Shown here piece after piece: positions 50,949 to 59,020 of a stretch of 63,938 nucleotides of DNA (position 1 is its first letter; each line of letters begins with the position of its first letter). The stretch is from assembly GCF_004022425.1 (NCBI RefSeq), contig NZ_RBZY01000013.1, forward strand, positions 1-63,938, read 5' to 3'. The DNA comes from Microbacterium enclense (GTDB taxonomy: Bacteria > Actinomycetota > Actinomycetes > Actinomycetales > Microbacteriaceae). The translations under genes and the position numbers were made by a program. Below the pieces are notes generated by a model. The model saw nothing but the letters and a program-made list of their open reading frames with translations. It did not search any database and was not told the DNA's origin.

Positions 50949-51881
50949 ATGGCATCCCGCTCCGACCCCCGCTCGTACGATCTCGACGCCCTTCGCGCGC
51001 GTGTGCTCCCCGAGACGGACGGCGAGGTCGACGACAGCATCCCGCAGCTCGCCGATGCCGACCCCGATCTGTGCGCGGTCGCTCTCGCCCTGCCCGACGG
51101 TGAGGTGCGCTCGAGCGCTCAGAGCGACGTGGCCTTCAGCCTGCAGTCCGCGGTCAAGCCCTTCCTGTTCGCCCTGGCGCTTCTCGATACCGACGGCGAG
51201 GCTCTCGACCGCGTCGGGATCGAGCCGACCGGCGAGGCGTTCGACGCCATCAAGCTCGAGAGCGGAACCGGACGCCCACCGAACCCGATGGTCAACGCCG
51301 GCGCGTTGCTGACGGCGTCGCTCGTCGAGGGCACGGATCCCGACGCCCGTGCCGCCCGCATCGCGCGGGGGCTCGCCTCTTTCGCCGGGCGCGACCTCGA
51401 TGTCGACGAGGAGATCGCCCACAACGAACACCTGCTCGGCGACCGCAACCATGCTCTCGCGCACCTCATGCGCGCCGAGGGGACCATGGCGGTCGGTGCC
51501 GACGACGCCGTCTCGGTGTACGCCCGGGCCTGCGCGACGCTCGTGGATGCCGAGACTCTGGCGCTCATGGGCGCGACGCTCGCGTGCGGCGGTGTCAATC
51601 CGCGCACGGGCGAGCGAGCGGTCCCCACCCGTGTGGCACGCGATGTCGTGTCGGTGATGGCGACCTGCGGGGTCTACGACGGTTCGGGTCGATGGATGCG
51701 GGCCGTCGGCATCCCGGCGAAGTCGAGCGTGTCCGGCGCCATCGTCCTGGCCGCGCCCGGACGCCTCGGCGCCGCCGTCATCAGCCCCCCGCTCGACTCG
51801 CAGGGGACGAGCGTGCGCGGTCGCCACGCGAGCGAGGCGCTGAGCGAGGCCCTCGGCATCCACAGCTTCGACGTGGAGTGA
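50949..51881 (+). CDS. glsA: Glutaminase
   Basis: Hydrolyses glutamine to glutamate and ammonia. The 310 residues belong to the serine-dependent beta-lactamase-like glutaminase family, with the S-x-x-K motif in S-L-Q-S-A-V-K-P-F and conserved N-P-M-V-N-A-G-A, C-G-V-Y-D-G-S-G and K-S-S-V-S-G. GAGGCT at 50937-50942 lies 6 bases before the ATG. It is divergent from the LacI gene. Confidence 0.93.
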   Translation: MASRSDPRSYDLDALRARVLPETDGEVDDSIPQLADADPDLCAVALALPDGEVRSSAQSDVAFSLQSAVKPFLFALALLDTDGEALDRVGIEPTGEAFDAIKLESGTGRPPNPMVNAGALLTASLVEGTDPDARAARIARGLASFAGRDLDVDEEIAHNEHLLGDRNHALAHLMRAEGTMAVGADDAVSVYARACATLVDAETLALMGATLACGGVNPRTGERAVPTRVARDVVSVMATCGVYDGSGRWMRAVGIPAKSSVSGAIVLAAPGRLGAAVISPPLDSQGTSVRGRHASEALSEALGIHSFDVE

Positions 51882-51962
51882 CCGAGCCCCGCGGACCGCG
51901 CGGATGGGAGCGATTCCACTAAGCTCTCTTCGCCGTGCCCGACGGCGGGAGAGGAAGCCGCC

Positions 51963-54374
51963 GTGCCCCGCGTTCCCACCCCCGTGCGCCTGGATCTCCA
52001 GGGGCTGCGCGCTCTCGCCGTGCTCGGCGTGGTCGCGAGCCACACCACCGGGTGGCCGACGGGAGGATTCGCGGGCGTCGACGTGTTCTTCGTCATCTCG
52101 GGGTTCCTCGTGACCGGGATCCTGCTGCGCGACCTCTCCACCACCGGGACCGTCGACCTGCGGGAGTTCTTCGCGCGCCGCGTTCGACGGCTCCTCCCCG
52201 CCGCGCTGCTCGTGCTGTCCGCGGTCGTCGCCGTGGGCTTCACCGTCTTCCACCGGGCGCGCGCCGAGCAGACGCTCATCGACGCGCTATCGGCGCTCGG
52301 GATGGCTTCCAACTGGCGGTTCGGCCTTCAAGGACGCGACTACTTCTCGTCGACAGAGGTGTCGCCCCTCCAGCACTTCTGGTCGCTCTCGATCGAAGAG
52401 CAGTTCTCGCTGGTCTGGCCGCTACTCTTGCTCGCGGCGGTCGCTCTGCTCCCGGTACCGATGCGGCGCGGCGCCGCGGGACGCGCGACGGCGGGCCTGC
52501 TGGCGGTCGCACTTGTCGCAGGCTCCGCCGTTGCCGCCGTGCACCTCACCGCGGACGATCCGACGGGCGCCTACTTCTCGACCCTGGCCCGCGTGGGCGA
52601 GCTCGCCGTCGGCGCGGTCCTCGCCGCCGCGGCACCGATCCTCGGACGGATGCCGGTCCTTCTCGGCGGCCTGTGCGGCTGGGCCGGGCTCGCCGGTGTC
52701 GTGGCATCCTTCGCCCTCATCGAACCGACCTCGCCGTTCCCCGCACCGTGGGCGGCGCTCCCCGTGGCGTCGGCGGCGCTCGTCATCGCCGGGGGTGTCG
52801 CGGGGGATCCCCGCCACCGTCATCTTTTCCCTCTGACGAACCCGCTCAGCGTCGCCGTCGGCACGCTCTCGTACTCGCTGTACCTGTGGCATCTGCCCGT
52901 CATCGTGTTCGCCGAGGTCCTGCTCCCGTCCGGACCCGCGTGGACCCCGATCGTCCTGCTCGTGACGGCGGTGCTCACAATCGCGACGTACCTCGGTGTC
53001 GAGCAGCCCCTCCACCGGTCTCCGTGGTTGTCGCGGCGACCGACGCCCCCGCAGCCCGACGCGGATCCACTGCCGACGGCGGCCGAGGCGGGGGCGTCCC
53101 CACCTGTCGCGGCGGTGGCGCCCCCGCCACGGCTCGCGGCCACGGGATCCCGGCCCGCCGGCTGGGTTCCGGGCCAGCGCTACTACCCCGGAGCGCGTCC
53201 GCGGAACGCCGAGGCCCTCGTCACCGCGCCGGATCCGCTCCCCACGGTCGCGCTGCCACCCGAGCCGCCGGCCGGTTCGACGCCGCCCGCGCCGAAGCGC
53301 GCGCCGGACGCCCACCTCGACGCGCCGCCCGCCCGCCCCGACGCCACGAACGCCCGCCCCGGCGCCTGGATCGCCTGGCGGGAGCGGTTCGCCGCCCGAA
53401 TGGGTCTCGCCGCCGCCGTCCTCACGATCGGCGCGGGTGCCACCGTGCTCGCGGTGTTCGTCGCCTACGGCGCTCCCGTCCTGCACCTCCCCGGCACCAC
53501 CTCCGTGGCGGCTCCCGATCCCGCGGAGGTGGCGGATGCCTTGCCCACGCTGCAGGCGCAACTCGCGGCCGCGGTGTCGGCAGACTCCTGGCCCGAGCTG
53601 CACCCCGGCCTCGACGAGGCGATCCGCGCGTCGTCGTCCGACAACCGGGCCCACGACTGCTTCACCCCCGAGACCGCACCCGACCCCGTCCGGTGCACGT
53701 TCGGCGACCCCGCGGCATCCCGTCACGTGTACCTCGTCGGCGACTCCAGCGCGATGTCGTACGCCCCGACCCTGGCCGCCCTCGCCGAGCAGAGCGGGGG
53801 AGCGTGGCGCGCCACCACCGTCGGGATGTACGGATGCCGTTTCACCGACGTCTCGATCGAGAGCCGCGATCCCGCCGTGGCCGCCGCCTGCGACTCGCGC
53901 AAGGAGCAGGTGCGGGCGATGATCGCGGCCGAACCCGCCGACCTCGTCATCGTCTCGAACGCGTTCACCCTGGGGCGCTCGGTCGCGGGGGAGTCGCTCG
54001 ACGCGGCGCGCCTGGCCGCCGCGACGTTCGCCGAGGTCGGCGGATGGGCCCCGGCCGGGCGGACCGTGTTCCTGTCACCGCCACCGCACGGGGCCGACCT
54101 CGATCGGTGCTATTCGCCGGTGACCGGGCCGTCCGCGTGCCTCGCCGCCGTCGACAACGTGTGGACCCAGATGGAGACCGCCACCGAGGCCGAAGCGGCG
54201 GCCACCGGGAACACCGCCATCAGCGCGCTCCCGTTCACCTGCTGGGAGAGCGTCTGTCCCGCTTTCGCAGGAGACACGCCCGTGCGATACGACGAGACGC
54301 ACCTCACCCCGGCCTTCGCCGAGCGGCTGGCGCCGATCCTGCAGCAGGAGTTGCAGAGTCGCGGACTCTACTGA
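51963..54374 (+). CDS. Membrane acyltransferase with SGNH C-terminal domain
   Basis: An OafA-type O-acyltransferase of 803 residues that acylates surface glycans or peptidoglycan. The N-terminal acyltransferase-3 domain (about 1-370) has R-A-L-A-V-L-G-V-V-A-S-H, F-F-V-I-S-G-F and H-F-W-S-L-S-I-E-E-Q-F. A Pro/Ala-rich linker (about 370-480) contains W-V-P-G-Q-R-Y-Y-P-G. One more membrane segment precedes an extracytoplasmic SGNH domain (about 540-803) with G-D-S-S-A and D-x-x-H-L. GTG 51963 has a GAGAGGAAG ribosome binding site; TAAGCT at 51920-51925 is the likely -10. Confidence 0.9.
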   Translation: MPRVPTPVRLDLQGLRALAVLGVVASHTTGWPTGGFAGVDVFFVISGFLVTGILLRDLSTTGTVDLREFFARRVRRLLPAALLVLSAVVAVGFTVFHRARAEQTLIDALSALGMASNWRFGLQGRDYFSSTEVSPLQHFWSLSIEEQFSLVWPLLLLAAVALLPVPMRRGAAGRATAGLLAVALVAGSAVAAVHLTADDPTGAYFSTLARVGELAVGAVLAAAAPILGRMPVLLGGLCGWAGLAGVVASFALIEPTSPFPAPWAALPVASAALVIAGGVAGDPRHRHLFPLTNPLSVAVGTLSYSLYLWHLPVIVFAEVLLPSGPAWTPIVLLVTAVLTIATYLGVEQPLHRSPWLSRRPTPPQPDADPLPTAAEAGASPPVAAVAPPPRLAATGSRPAGWVPGQRYYPGARPRNAEALVTAPDPLPTVALPPEPPAGSTPPAPKRAPDAHLDAPPARPDATNARPGAWIAWRERFAARMGLAAAVLTIGAGATVLAVFVAYGAPVLHLPGTTSVAAPDPAEVADALPTLQAQLAAAVSADSWPELHPGLDEAIRASSSDNRAHDCFTPETAPDPVRCTFGDPAASRHVYLVGDSSAMSYAPTLAALAEQSGGAWRATTVGMYGCRFTDVSIESRDPAVAAACDSRKEQVRAMIAAEPADLVIVSNAFTLGRSVAGESLDAARLAAATFAEVGGWAPAGRTVFLSPPPHGADLDRCYSPVTGPSACLAAVDNVWTQMETATEAEAAATGNTAISALPFTCWESVCPAFAGDTPVRYDETHLTPAFAERLAPILQQELQSRGLY

Positions 54375-54387
54375 GGCGCGTGGCGTT

Positions 54388-55440
54388 TCACGCCATCGAG
54401 ACCGGCAGCTCGTCACCGTCACGCGGAGGACTCTCGACCAACAGCGCTGCCTGCTCCGCGTCCACGTGAGACGGGTGCGTCACGCGCGAGAACTTGCCCT
54501 GCGGGTCTTCTCGCGCGTGCGGCAGCCGGATGGGCGCTGCCCGTACGGCGGCGACGGCGGCGCCCCGCTGTGCGTCGGTCATCGCGAGCCGGCCACCGCG
54601 GCGCAGCAACAACGGCGCTTCGAAGCCGTCCGGTCCCTCCAGGGTGAGGAAGAGGGTCCGCGGGCCGCCCGGCCAGACAACCGATGCGACGAGGCGCGCC
54701 GCAGTCAACTGATCCACCGGGACTTCCCGCGCACCCGCACGGACGACACCTTTTCCCGGATTGACACTCACCTGGGGAAACCGGCGCCGCAACCACCAGA
54801 CGGCGACGACGAGGAGCACGACCATCACCACCAGTGCGATCGCCCACCCGGCAGGGCCGCTGTCGATCGCGACGACGAGAAGCCGCAACGACGAGAACGA
54901 CACGAGGAGGGCAAGGACGACCGAGGACATACCGTAGAGCACCATTGCACCGGGATCGCGGGGAGTGACGATGAGCCACTGATCGCCTGACGGCACAGAG
55001 ACGGGTGCGGGCTCGGGGTCGACGATCGCGCCCCCGCGGGAGCGCGAGAGCGCGATGACGAGGGTGATGCCCCCGGCCAGCGCGACCGCCCCAGCGGCGA
55101 GCATGACGTATTGCGACGTTCGGAGCGGTACCCCGCTGATCACCGTGGGGCCGACACCGATGAGCAGGGCGATCGGAACGAGGAAGCCATAGGCGGCGAG
55201 CATCCAGCTCAGGCGGCGAGCACTCCGTCGTGCCGCGTCCGGATCGTTCGTGGCCGATAGCGCGGTGCTCGCGGCACGCAGGACGACGGCCGAACCGAAA
55301 ACCGCCGCTCCCAGCGCCGCCGCGATGCCGATGACCGCGTATGAACTCGCCATGCCCCCGGACGGCAGCGCGACCACGGATGCCACGAACACGACCGCTC
55401 CGGCCGAGATCGACAGCCAACCGACGATGCGCCTGTCCAT
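54388..55440 (-). CDS. Multi-span membrane protein of unknown function
   Basis: A 350-residue protein with about six hydrophobic segments: four in the first half, two after a T-P-R-D-P-G-A-M segment. Its soluble C-terminal third (from about residue 245) has alternating strands and V-N-P-G-K-G-V-V-R-A-G-A-R, reminiscent of a PH-like fold. I do not recognise the family. ATG 55440 is chosen; an upstream GTG is possible. It is convergent with the acyltransferase. Confidence 0.7.
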   Translation of the reverse strand: MDRRIVGWLSISAGAVVFVASVVALPSGGMASSYAVIGIAAALGAAVFGSAVVLRAASTALSATNDPDAARRSARRLSWMLAAYGFLVPIALLIGVGPTVISGVPLRTSQYVMLAAGAVALAGGITLVIALSRSRGGAIVDPEPAPVSVPSGDQWLIVTPRDPGAMVLYGMSSVVLALLVSFSSLRLLVVAIDSGPAGWAIALVVMVVLLVVAVWWLRRRFPQVSVNPGKGVVRAGAREVPVDQLTAARLVASVVWPGGPRTLFLTLEGPDGFEAPLLLRRGGRLAMTDAQRGAAVAAVRAAPIRLPHAREDPQGKFSRVTHPSHVDAEQAALLVESPPRDGDELPVSMA

Positions 55441-55520
55441 GACTACCCCCGACACTGTGCCTACCGCGGATCGACGGCGGATGCCAGGAGGTCGACGTGA
55501 ACCTTCAGAGACGAGGCGCG

Positions 55521-56087
55521 TCACGCCTCGATGTCGTCGACTCCCGGCATCCAGGAGCTTCCGGGCACGCCCCACTTGCGCTTCTTGGCGATCTTCGCGA
55601 CGACCCGGCTGTCGTCCTCGTCGAGGCGATCGACGTAGAGCACGCCGTCGAGGTGGTCGAACTCGTGCTGGAGGATGCGCGCGCGCCAGCCCGACACCTC
55701 GATGCGGACGGGCTCGCCGTCGAGATCGACGCCCGTCAGCAATGCCGACTCCGACCGACGCAGCGGGAACCGTTCGCCGGGGAACGACAGGCATCCCTCG
55801 GATTCGTCGTCCGGATCGGGGAAGCCGGGTTCGATCGGACGGATCCACAACTCCGGGTTCACGACGACGCCGCGCCACGGCTGGCCCTCGTCGTCCTCGT
55901 AGCTGTACGTGAAGATCCGCAGACCCACCCCGACCTGGGGGGCCGCGAGACCGACGCCGGGGGCGGCATCCATCGTCTCGAACATGTCGGCGACCAGGGT
56001 ACGGATGTCGTCGGTGATCTCGTCGACGCGGGCGGCGGGGGCGTGCAAGACGGGATCGCCCATGATGCGGATGGGAAGAACGGCCAC
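55521..56087 (-). CDS. def: Peptide deformylase
   Basis: Removes the formyl group from nascent proteins, 188 residues. Motifs are G-V-G-L-A-A-P-Q at 44-51, E-G-C-L-S at 97-101 and Q-H-E-F-D-H at 140-145, supplying the Cys and two His metal ligands. GTG 56087 lies 6 bases after TAGGCT on the minus strand, so this is probably a leaderless transcript. Divergent from the DMT transporter. Confidence 0.96.
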   Translation of the reverse strand: MAVLPIRIMGDPVLHAPAARVDEITDDIRTLVADMFETMDAAPGVGLAAPQVGVGLRIFTYSYEDDEGQPWRGVVVNPELWIRPIEPGFPDPDDESEGCLSFPGERFPLRRSESALLTGVDLDGEPVRIEVSGWRARILQHEFDHLDGVLYVDRLDEDDSRVVAKIAKKRKWGVPGSSWMPGVDDIEA

Positions 56088-56093
56088 GTCACC

Positions 56094-56122
56094 AGCCTAT
56101 GCGGGGACGCGGCGGCTATCGT
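56094..56122. promoter_or_regulatory. Interlocked divergent promoters of def and the DMT gene
   Basis: The def -10 box (TAGGCT, minus strand 56099-56094) and the DMT -10 box (TATCGT, 56117-56122) are separated by exactly 17 bases, so each occupies the -35 position of the other. Each start codon lies 6 bases beyond its own box. Two polymerases could not bind together. Confidence 0.5.
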
Positions 56123-56128
56123 CGGAGG

Positions 56129-57091
56129 GTGATCCCGCTCGATGTGTCCCTCACCGACGGTATCGACCAGCTCGTCGGTGTCTTCCGCGATCCCCGTATC
56201 CTGCTCGGCATCCCGCTCGCGCTGCTCGGTGCCGTGTTCATGTCGTTCGGGGCGCAGTACCAGCACCGCGGTGTGCAGAAGGTCGAGCGCCTGTCGGGAA
56301 AGACGACCGGCGGACTCTCCCGCTCCCAGCTGACCTCGCTGCTGACCCGGCCTTCCTGGGTCGCCGGCACGGTGATGCTCGGCCTCGCCATCGTCTGCCA
56401 GCTCGCGGCGCTCTCGGTCGCCCCGCTGATCCTCGTGCAGCCGCTCGGCGCGATCGCCCTCGTCATCACGACGATCCTCAATGCCCGCGTCTCGCGGCTC
56501 AAACCCACGCGACAGTCGCTCATCGCGATCGCCGCCTGCGTCGGCGGCATCTTCATCTTCGTCACGATCGCCGCGTTCTTCGCCACCGAGCACGCCGTGA
56601 CGTCGCGCGAGCTGCTGATCATCCTCGGCATCCTGGCCGTCGTCGTCGTCGTGTTCGGGGCGTTCTGGTTCCTCGTGCGGCGTCGCGCGCAAGCGCTGTT
56701 CTACATCATGGCGGCGGGCGTGATCTACGGTTTCGTGGCCACCCTCGCCAAGGTCATCATCAGCCGCATTCAGGCCGGAAACTTCGAGTGGCTGACGCTG
56801 CTGTGCGTCGTGGCGCTCCTCGCCGCCGTGGCAGTGGGGGCGTACTTCGTGCAGACGGCGTACTCGGTCGGCCCGCCCGACCTGGTGATCGCCGGTCTCA
56901 CGGTGATCGACCCGATCGTCGCGGTCCTCATCGGGCTGTCGGTGCTCGGCGAGGCCTCGACGGCCCCCGCCTGGGCATTGATCGGCTTCGCCATCGCCGG
57001 GGCGATCGCGACGTGGGGCGTGATCCAGCTCACGCGCCACCACCCGCAGCTGACGATCGACGGCAAGCCGAAGAAGCCCCGCGTCGCCTGA
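56129..57091 (+). CDS. DMT-family transporter
   Basis: A 320-residue membrane protein with about nine or ten hydrophobic segments and an internal duplication, the drug/metabolite transporter fold; it resembles NIPA/EamA-like proteins. Substrate is unknown. GTG 56129 is preferred over ATG 56099 because of the -10 box at 56117-56122 and because the extra residues are Arg/Gly-rich and unlike a membrane N-terminus. Confidence 0.85.
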   Translation: MIPLDVSLTDGIDQLVGVFRDPRILLGIPLALLGAVFMSFGAQYQHRGVQKVERLSGKTTGGLSRSQLTSLLTRPSWVAGTVMLGLAIVCQLAALSVAPLILVQPLGAIALVITTILNARVSRLKPTRQSLIAIAACVGGIFIFVTIAAFFATEHAVTSRELLIILGILAVVVVVFGAFWFLVRRRAQALFYIMAAGVIYGFVATLAKVIISRIQAGNFEWLTLLCVVALLAAVAVGAYFVQTAYSVGPPDLVIAGLTVIDPIVAVLIGLSVLGEASTAPAWALIGFAIAGAIATWGVIQLTRHHPQLTIDGKPKKPRVA

Positions 57092-57124
57092 CGGCGCCGC
57101 TGCGCCGTCAGCGCCGTTCGCCGT

Positions 57125-57202
57125 CGAGAGCACACGTTCGGGTCGAACGCGCACGTTCCGGCAGACCACAGCGTGCGCGCTCGGGCGGATCGTGTGCTCT
57201 CG
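57125..57202. repeat. Long imperfect palindrome
   Basis: The outer 12 bp (57125-57136 with 57191-57202) are perfect. After a looser zone, an inner block (57148-57155 with 57172-57179) pairs for 8 bp. The whole spans 78 bases in the 180-base gap between the DMT gene and tRNA-Met. It may be a terminator or a mobile palindromic element. No second copy was seen in the window. Confidence 0.65.
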
Positions 57203-57271
57203 CCGTCCGCACCTGCGGGATGCCGCGGCTTCGGCGGCGGACGAGGGATGCCGGTAGGCTCGGGAACACAC

Positions 57272-57345
57272 GGGGCGGTGGCCAAGCTGGTCAAGGCAGC
57301 GGGCTCATAACCCGACGATCGTGGGTTCAAGTCCCACCCGCCCTA
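57272..57345 (+). tRNA. tRNA-Met(CAT), unusual D arm
   Basis: A 74-base cloverleaf: acceptor G-G-G-G-C-G-G with C-C-G-C-C-C-T (G1-U72 wobble), anticodon loop C-T-C-A-T-A-A between GGG and CCC, T arm G-T-G-G-G with C-C-C-A-C. The D stem is only about 3 bp. GGG/CCC beside the CAT loop is an initiator-like feature, but the rest is not typical of tRNA-fMet. Elongator Met is most likely; tRNA-Ile2 (lysidine) is possible. TAGGCT at 57255-57260 is a good -10. CCA is not encoded. Confidence 0.8.
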
Positions 57346-57416
57346 CTCACGCACGGGACACCGTGCGAACGGGGCCCCACCCGGCATTCGGGAGACCCGG
57401 CGGGAATGGAACGGCC

Positions 57417-57593
57417 ATGACCTTCAGAGACCCCTACGACGACGGTGCGCAGCCGATCTGCCCGTCCTGCGGCATCACGATGCACCCGCTGCTGGACGAG
57501 GGTATCGACGCGGACGAATGCCGGGAGTGCGGCTTCCGGCTCGCGTGGGATCGAACGGATGCCGAGGGCACCGACGACCGTTGGGACGACTGA
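57417..57593 (+). CDS. Small zinc-ribbon protein
   Basis: A 58-residue acidic protein with C-P-S-C and C-R-E-C, spaced like a zinc ribbon, and a D-D-R-W-D-D tail. It begins 71 bases after tRNA-Met. Similar small proteins are common in Microbacteriaceae, without known function. A strong bidirectional hairpin follows. Confidence 0.75.
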   Translation: MTFRDPYDDGAQPICPSCGITMHPLLDEGIDADECRECGFRLAWDRTDAEGTDDRWDD

Positions 57594-57613
57594 GCCGACG
57601 GCGGCCACACGAA

Positions 57614-57655
57614 CGCCGGGGGGCACGGTACCTCGCGGTAGCGTGCCCCCCGGCG
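57614..57655. terminator. Bidirectional hairpin terminator
   Basis: A perfect 14-bp stem (57614-57627 with 57642-57655) with a 14-base loop lies between the zinc-ribbon gene and hxlA, which are convergent. Confidence 0.75.
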
Positions 57656-57666
57656 CGGCGAACGGG

Positions 57667-58296
57667 TCAGGCCTCGGTGATGGCGGCGCGGAGCTCCGCA
57701 GCGGCGGATGCCACGTCGTCGGCGCTGTAGATCGCGCTCCCGGCGACCGCGAGGCGAGCGCCCGACTGCTGCACGGCGGCGATGGTCTGCGCGGTGATCC
57801 CGCCGGCGACCGAGAACGCGACGCCGGATGCCTCGCCGTCGCGGAGCAGAGTCTCGAAGGTGAAGCCCTCCTCGGCCTGCTCGTCGAGACCGGCGTGCAT
57901 CTCGACGAACTCGACGCCGAGGGCAGTGACCTCCTGGGCGCGGGCGGCCTTGTCGGGAACGCCGATCAGGTCGACCACCACGCCCTTGCCGTGCGCCTTG
58001 GCGGCCTTGACGGCGCCGGCGATCGTGCTGTCGCCGGCGACGCCGAGGACCGTGACGAGGTCGGCGCCGGCCTGGAAGGCCATGTCGGCCTCGAGCTCAC
58101 CGGCATCCATCGTCTTCAGATCGGCGAACACGATCTTGTCGGGGTGGGCTTCCTTCACGGCGGTGATCGCCGAGAGTCCGGCGCTCTTGATCAGAGGGGT
58201 GCCGAGCTCGAGGACGTCGACGTACGGAGCGGCCTGGCCGGCGAGCTCGAGCGCGTGCTCGGTGGTCAGGGTGTCCATGGCGAACTGAAGCTGCAT
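57667..58296 (-). CDS. hxlA: 3-hexulose-6-phosphate synthase
   Basis: Condenses formaldehyde with ribulose 5-phosphate, or runs in reverse to make pentose phosphate. The 209 residues form a compact TIM barrel of the OMP decarboxylase superfamily: M-Q-L-Q-F-A-M-D at the start, E-L-G-T-P-L-I-K-S-A-G, D-L-K-T-M-D-A-G-E, V-D-L-I-G-V-P-D and A-G-G-I-T. An AAAGGA ribosome binding site precedes the ATG at 58296. It is the second gene after hxlB, 41 bases apart. Confidence 0.92.
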   Translation of the reverse strand: MQLQFAMDTLTTEHALELAGQAAPYVDVLELGTPLIKSAGLSAITAVKEAHPDKIVFADLKTMDAGELEADMAFQAGADLVTVLGVAGDSTIAGAVKAAKAHGKGVVVDLIGVPDKAARAQEVTALGVEFVEMHAGLDEQAEEGFTFETLLRDGEASGVAFSVAGGITAQTIAAVQQSGARLAVAGSAIYSADDVASAAAELRAAITEA

Positions 58297-58337
58297 GGGG
58301 GGATGTCCTTTCGTAGGGATGCCGGGTTTCGGCGGGG

Positions 58338-58910
58338 TCATTCGAGATTCGCGTGACGGGGCCACAGGTCGTCGGCGGAGTGACCGCTGCGCTGCCACAG
58401 CGTGTGGAAGAGCGCGTCGCCGACGAGAGCGACGGACTGCTCGAAGAGGCTGCCGGCGTACTGCGCGGATGCCGTGCCCGAGCGATCCGTCTTCGTCGCC
58501 GCCGGGATGACCACGGTGGTGTCGGCGATCTCGGACAGCGGTGAGGAGTCCGTCGTCGACACGGCGAGCACGCGCGCGCCGACGTCCGCGGCGGTGCGCG
58601 CCGCCTGAACGATGCCTGCGGTCGCGCCGGAGCCGCTCGCGACGAGCAGGAGGTCGCCGCGTCGGATCGCCGGGGTCGTGACCTCGCCGACGACGTGCAC
58701 CTCGAGTCCGAGGTGCATGAGGCGCATGGCCGTGGAGCGGAGGGCCAGACCAGAACGGCCGGCACCGTGGACGAACACGCGGTCCGCCTCGCCGAGGAGC
58801 GCGAGGGCGCTCTCGAACGGCGCCGGGTCGGACTGGCGGAGAGCCGAGACGACGTCCTGGAGTTCGTCGGCGATCATGCCGAGGGAATCCGCGACGGTGG
58901 AGTGAGGCAT
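58338..58910 (-). CDS. hxlB: 6-phospho-3-hexuloisomerase
   Basis: Isomerises hexulose 6-phosphate to fructose 6-phosphate in the RuMP pathway. The 190-residue SIS-domain protein has G-A-G-R-S-G-L-A-L, S-G-S-G-A-T and the catalytic-region segment near Q-Y-A-G-S-L-F-E-Q. ATG 58910 gives the family length; a start at 58970 would add 20 residues and overlap the palindrome at 58965. First gene of the hxlB-hxlA operon, divergent from the HATPase/LuxR gene. Confidence 0.9.
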   Translation of the reverse strand: MPHSTVADSLGMIADELQDVVSALRQSDPAPFESALALLGEADRVFVHGAGRSGLALRSTAMRLMHLGLEVHVVGEVTTPAIRRGDLLLVASGSGATAGIVQAARTAADVGARVLAVSTTDSSPLSEIADTTVVIPAATKTDRSGTASAQYAGSLFEQSVALVGDALFHTLWQRSGHSADDLWPRHANLE

Positions 58911-58964
58911 GCCTCGATGCTGCCCTCCTCGCGAGTTCGACGCTGCTGCCCGGGCAGGCGGCAT

Positions 58965-58984
58965 CCCCACCCGATCGGGTAGGG
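58965..58984. promoter_or_regulatory. Palindromic operator candidate between hxlB and the LuxR-type gene
   Basis: ACCCGATCGGGT at 58969-58980 is a perfect 12-base palindrome, extended by three outer GC pairs after one mismatch on each side. GGGTAGG recurs at 58977-58983, 58995-59001 and (as GGTAGG) 59005-59010, a half-site array running toward the divergent start. Confidence 0.55.
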
Positions 58985-59006
58985 CCGTTCCTTCGGGTAG
59001 GACAGG

Positions 59007-59012
59007 TAGGTT
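59007..59012 (+). promoter_or_regulatory. -10 box of the HATPase/LuxR gene
   Basis: TAGGTT at 59007-59012 lies 8 bases before GTG 59021, so the transcript is nearly leaderless. The box overlaps the last GGTAGG half-site, so a bound regulator would block it. Confidence 0.45.
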
Positions 59013-59020
59013 CGGTACAC

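Noticed and set aside
54381..54395. Small hairpin between the acyltransferase and the membrane protein gene
   Set aside because: Only 6 bp with a 3-base loop, overlapping a stop codon; too weak to call a terminator.
51934..54469. Alternative frame with GTG 51934 across the acyltransferase
   Set aside because: The frame translates into Arg-rich shadow sequence, while the frame from 51963 has clear membrane and SGNH motifs and a ribosome binding site.
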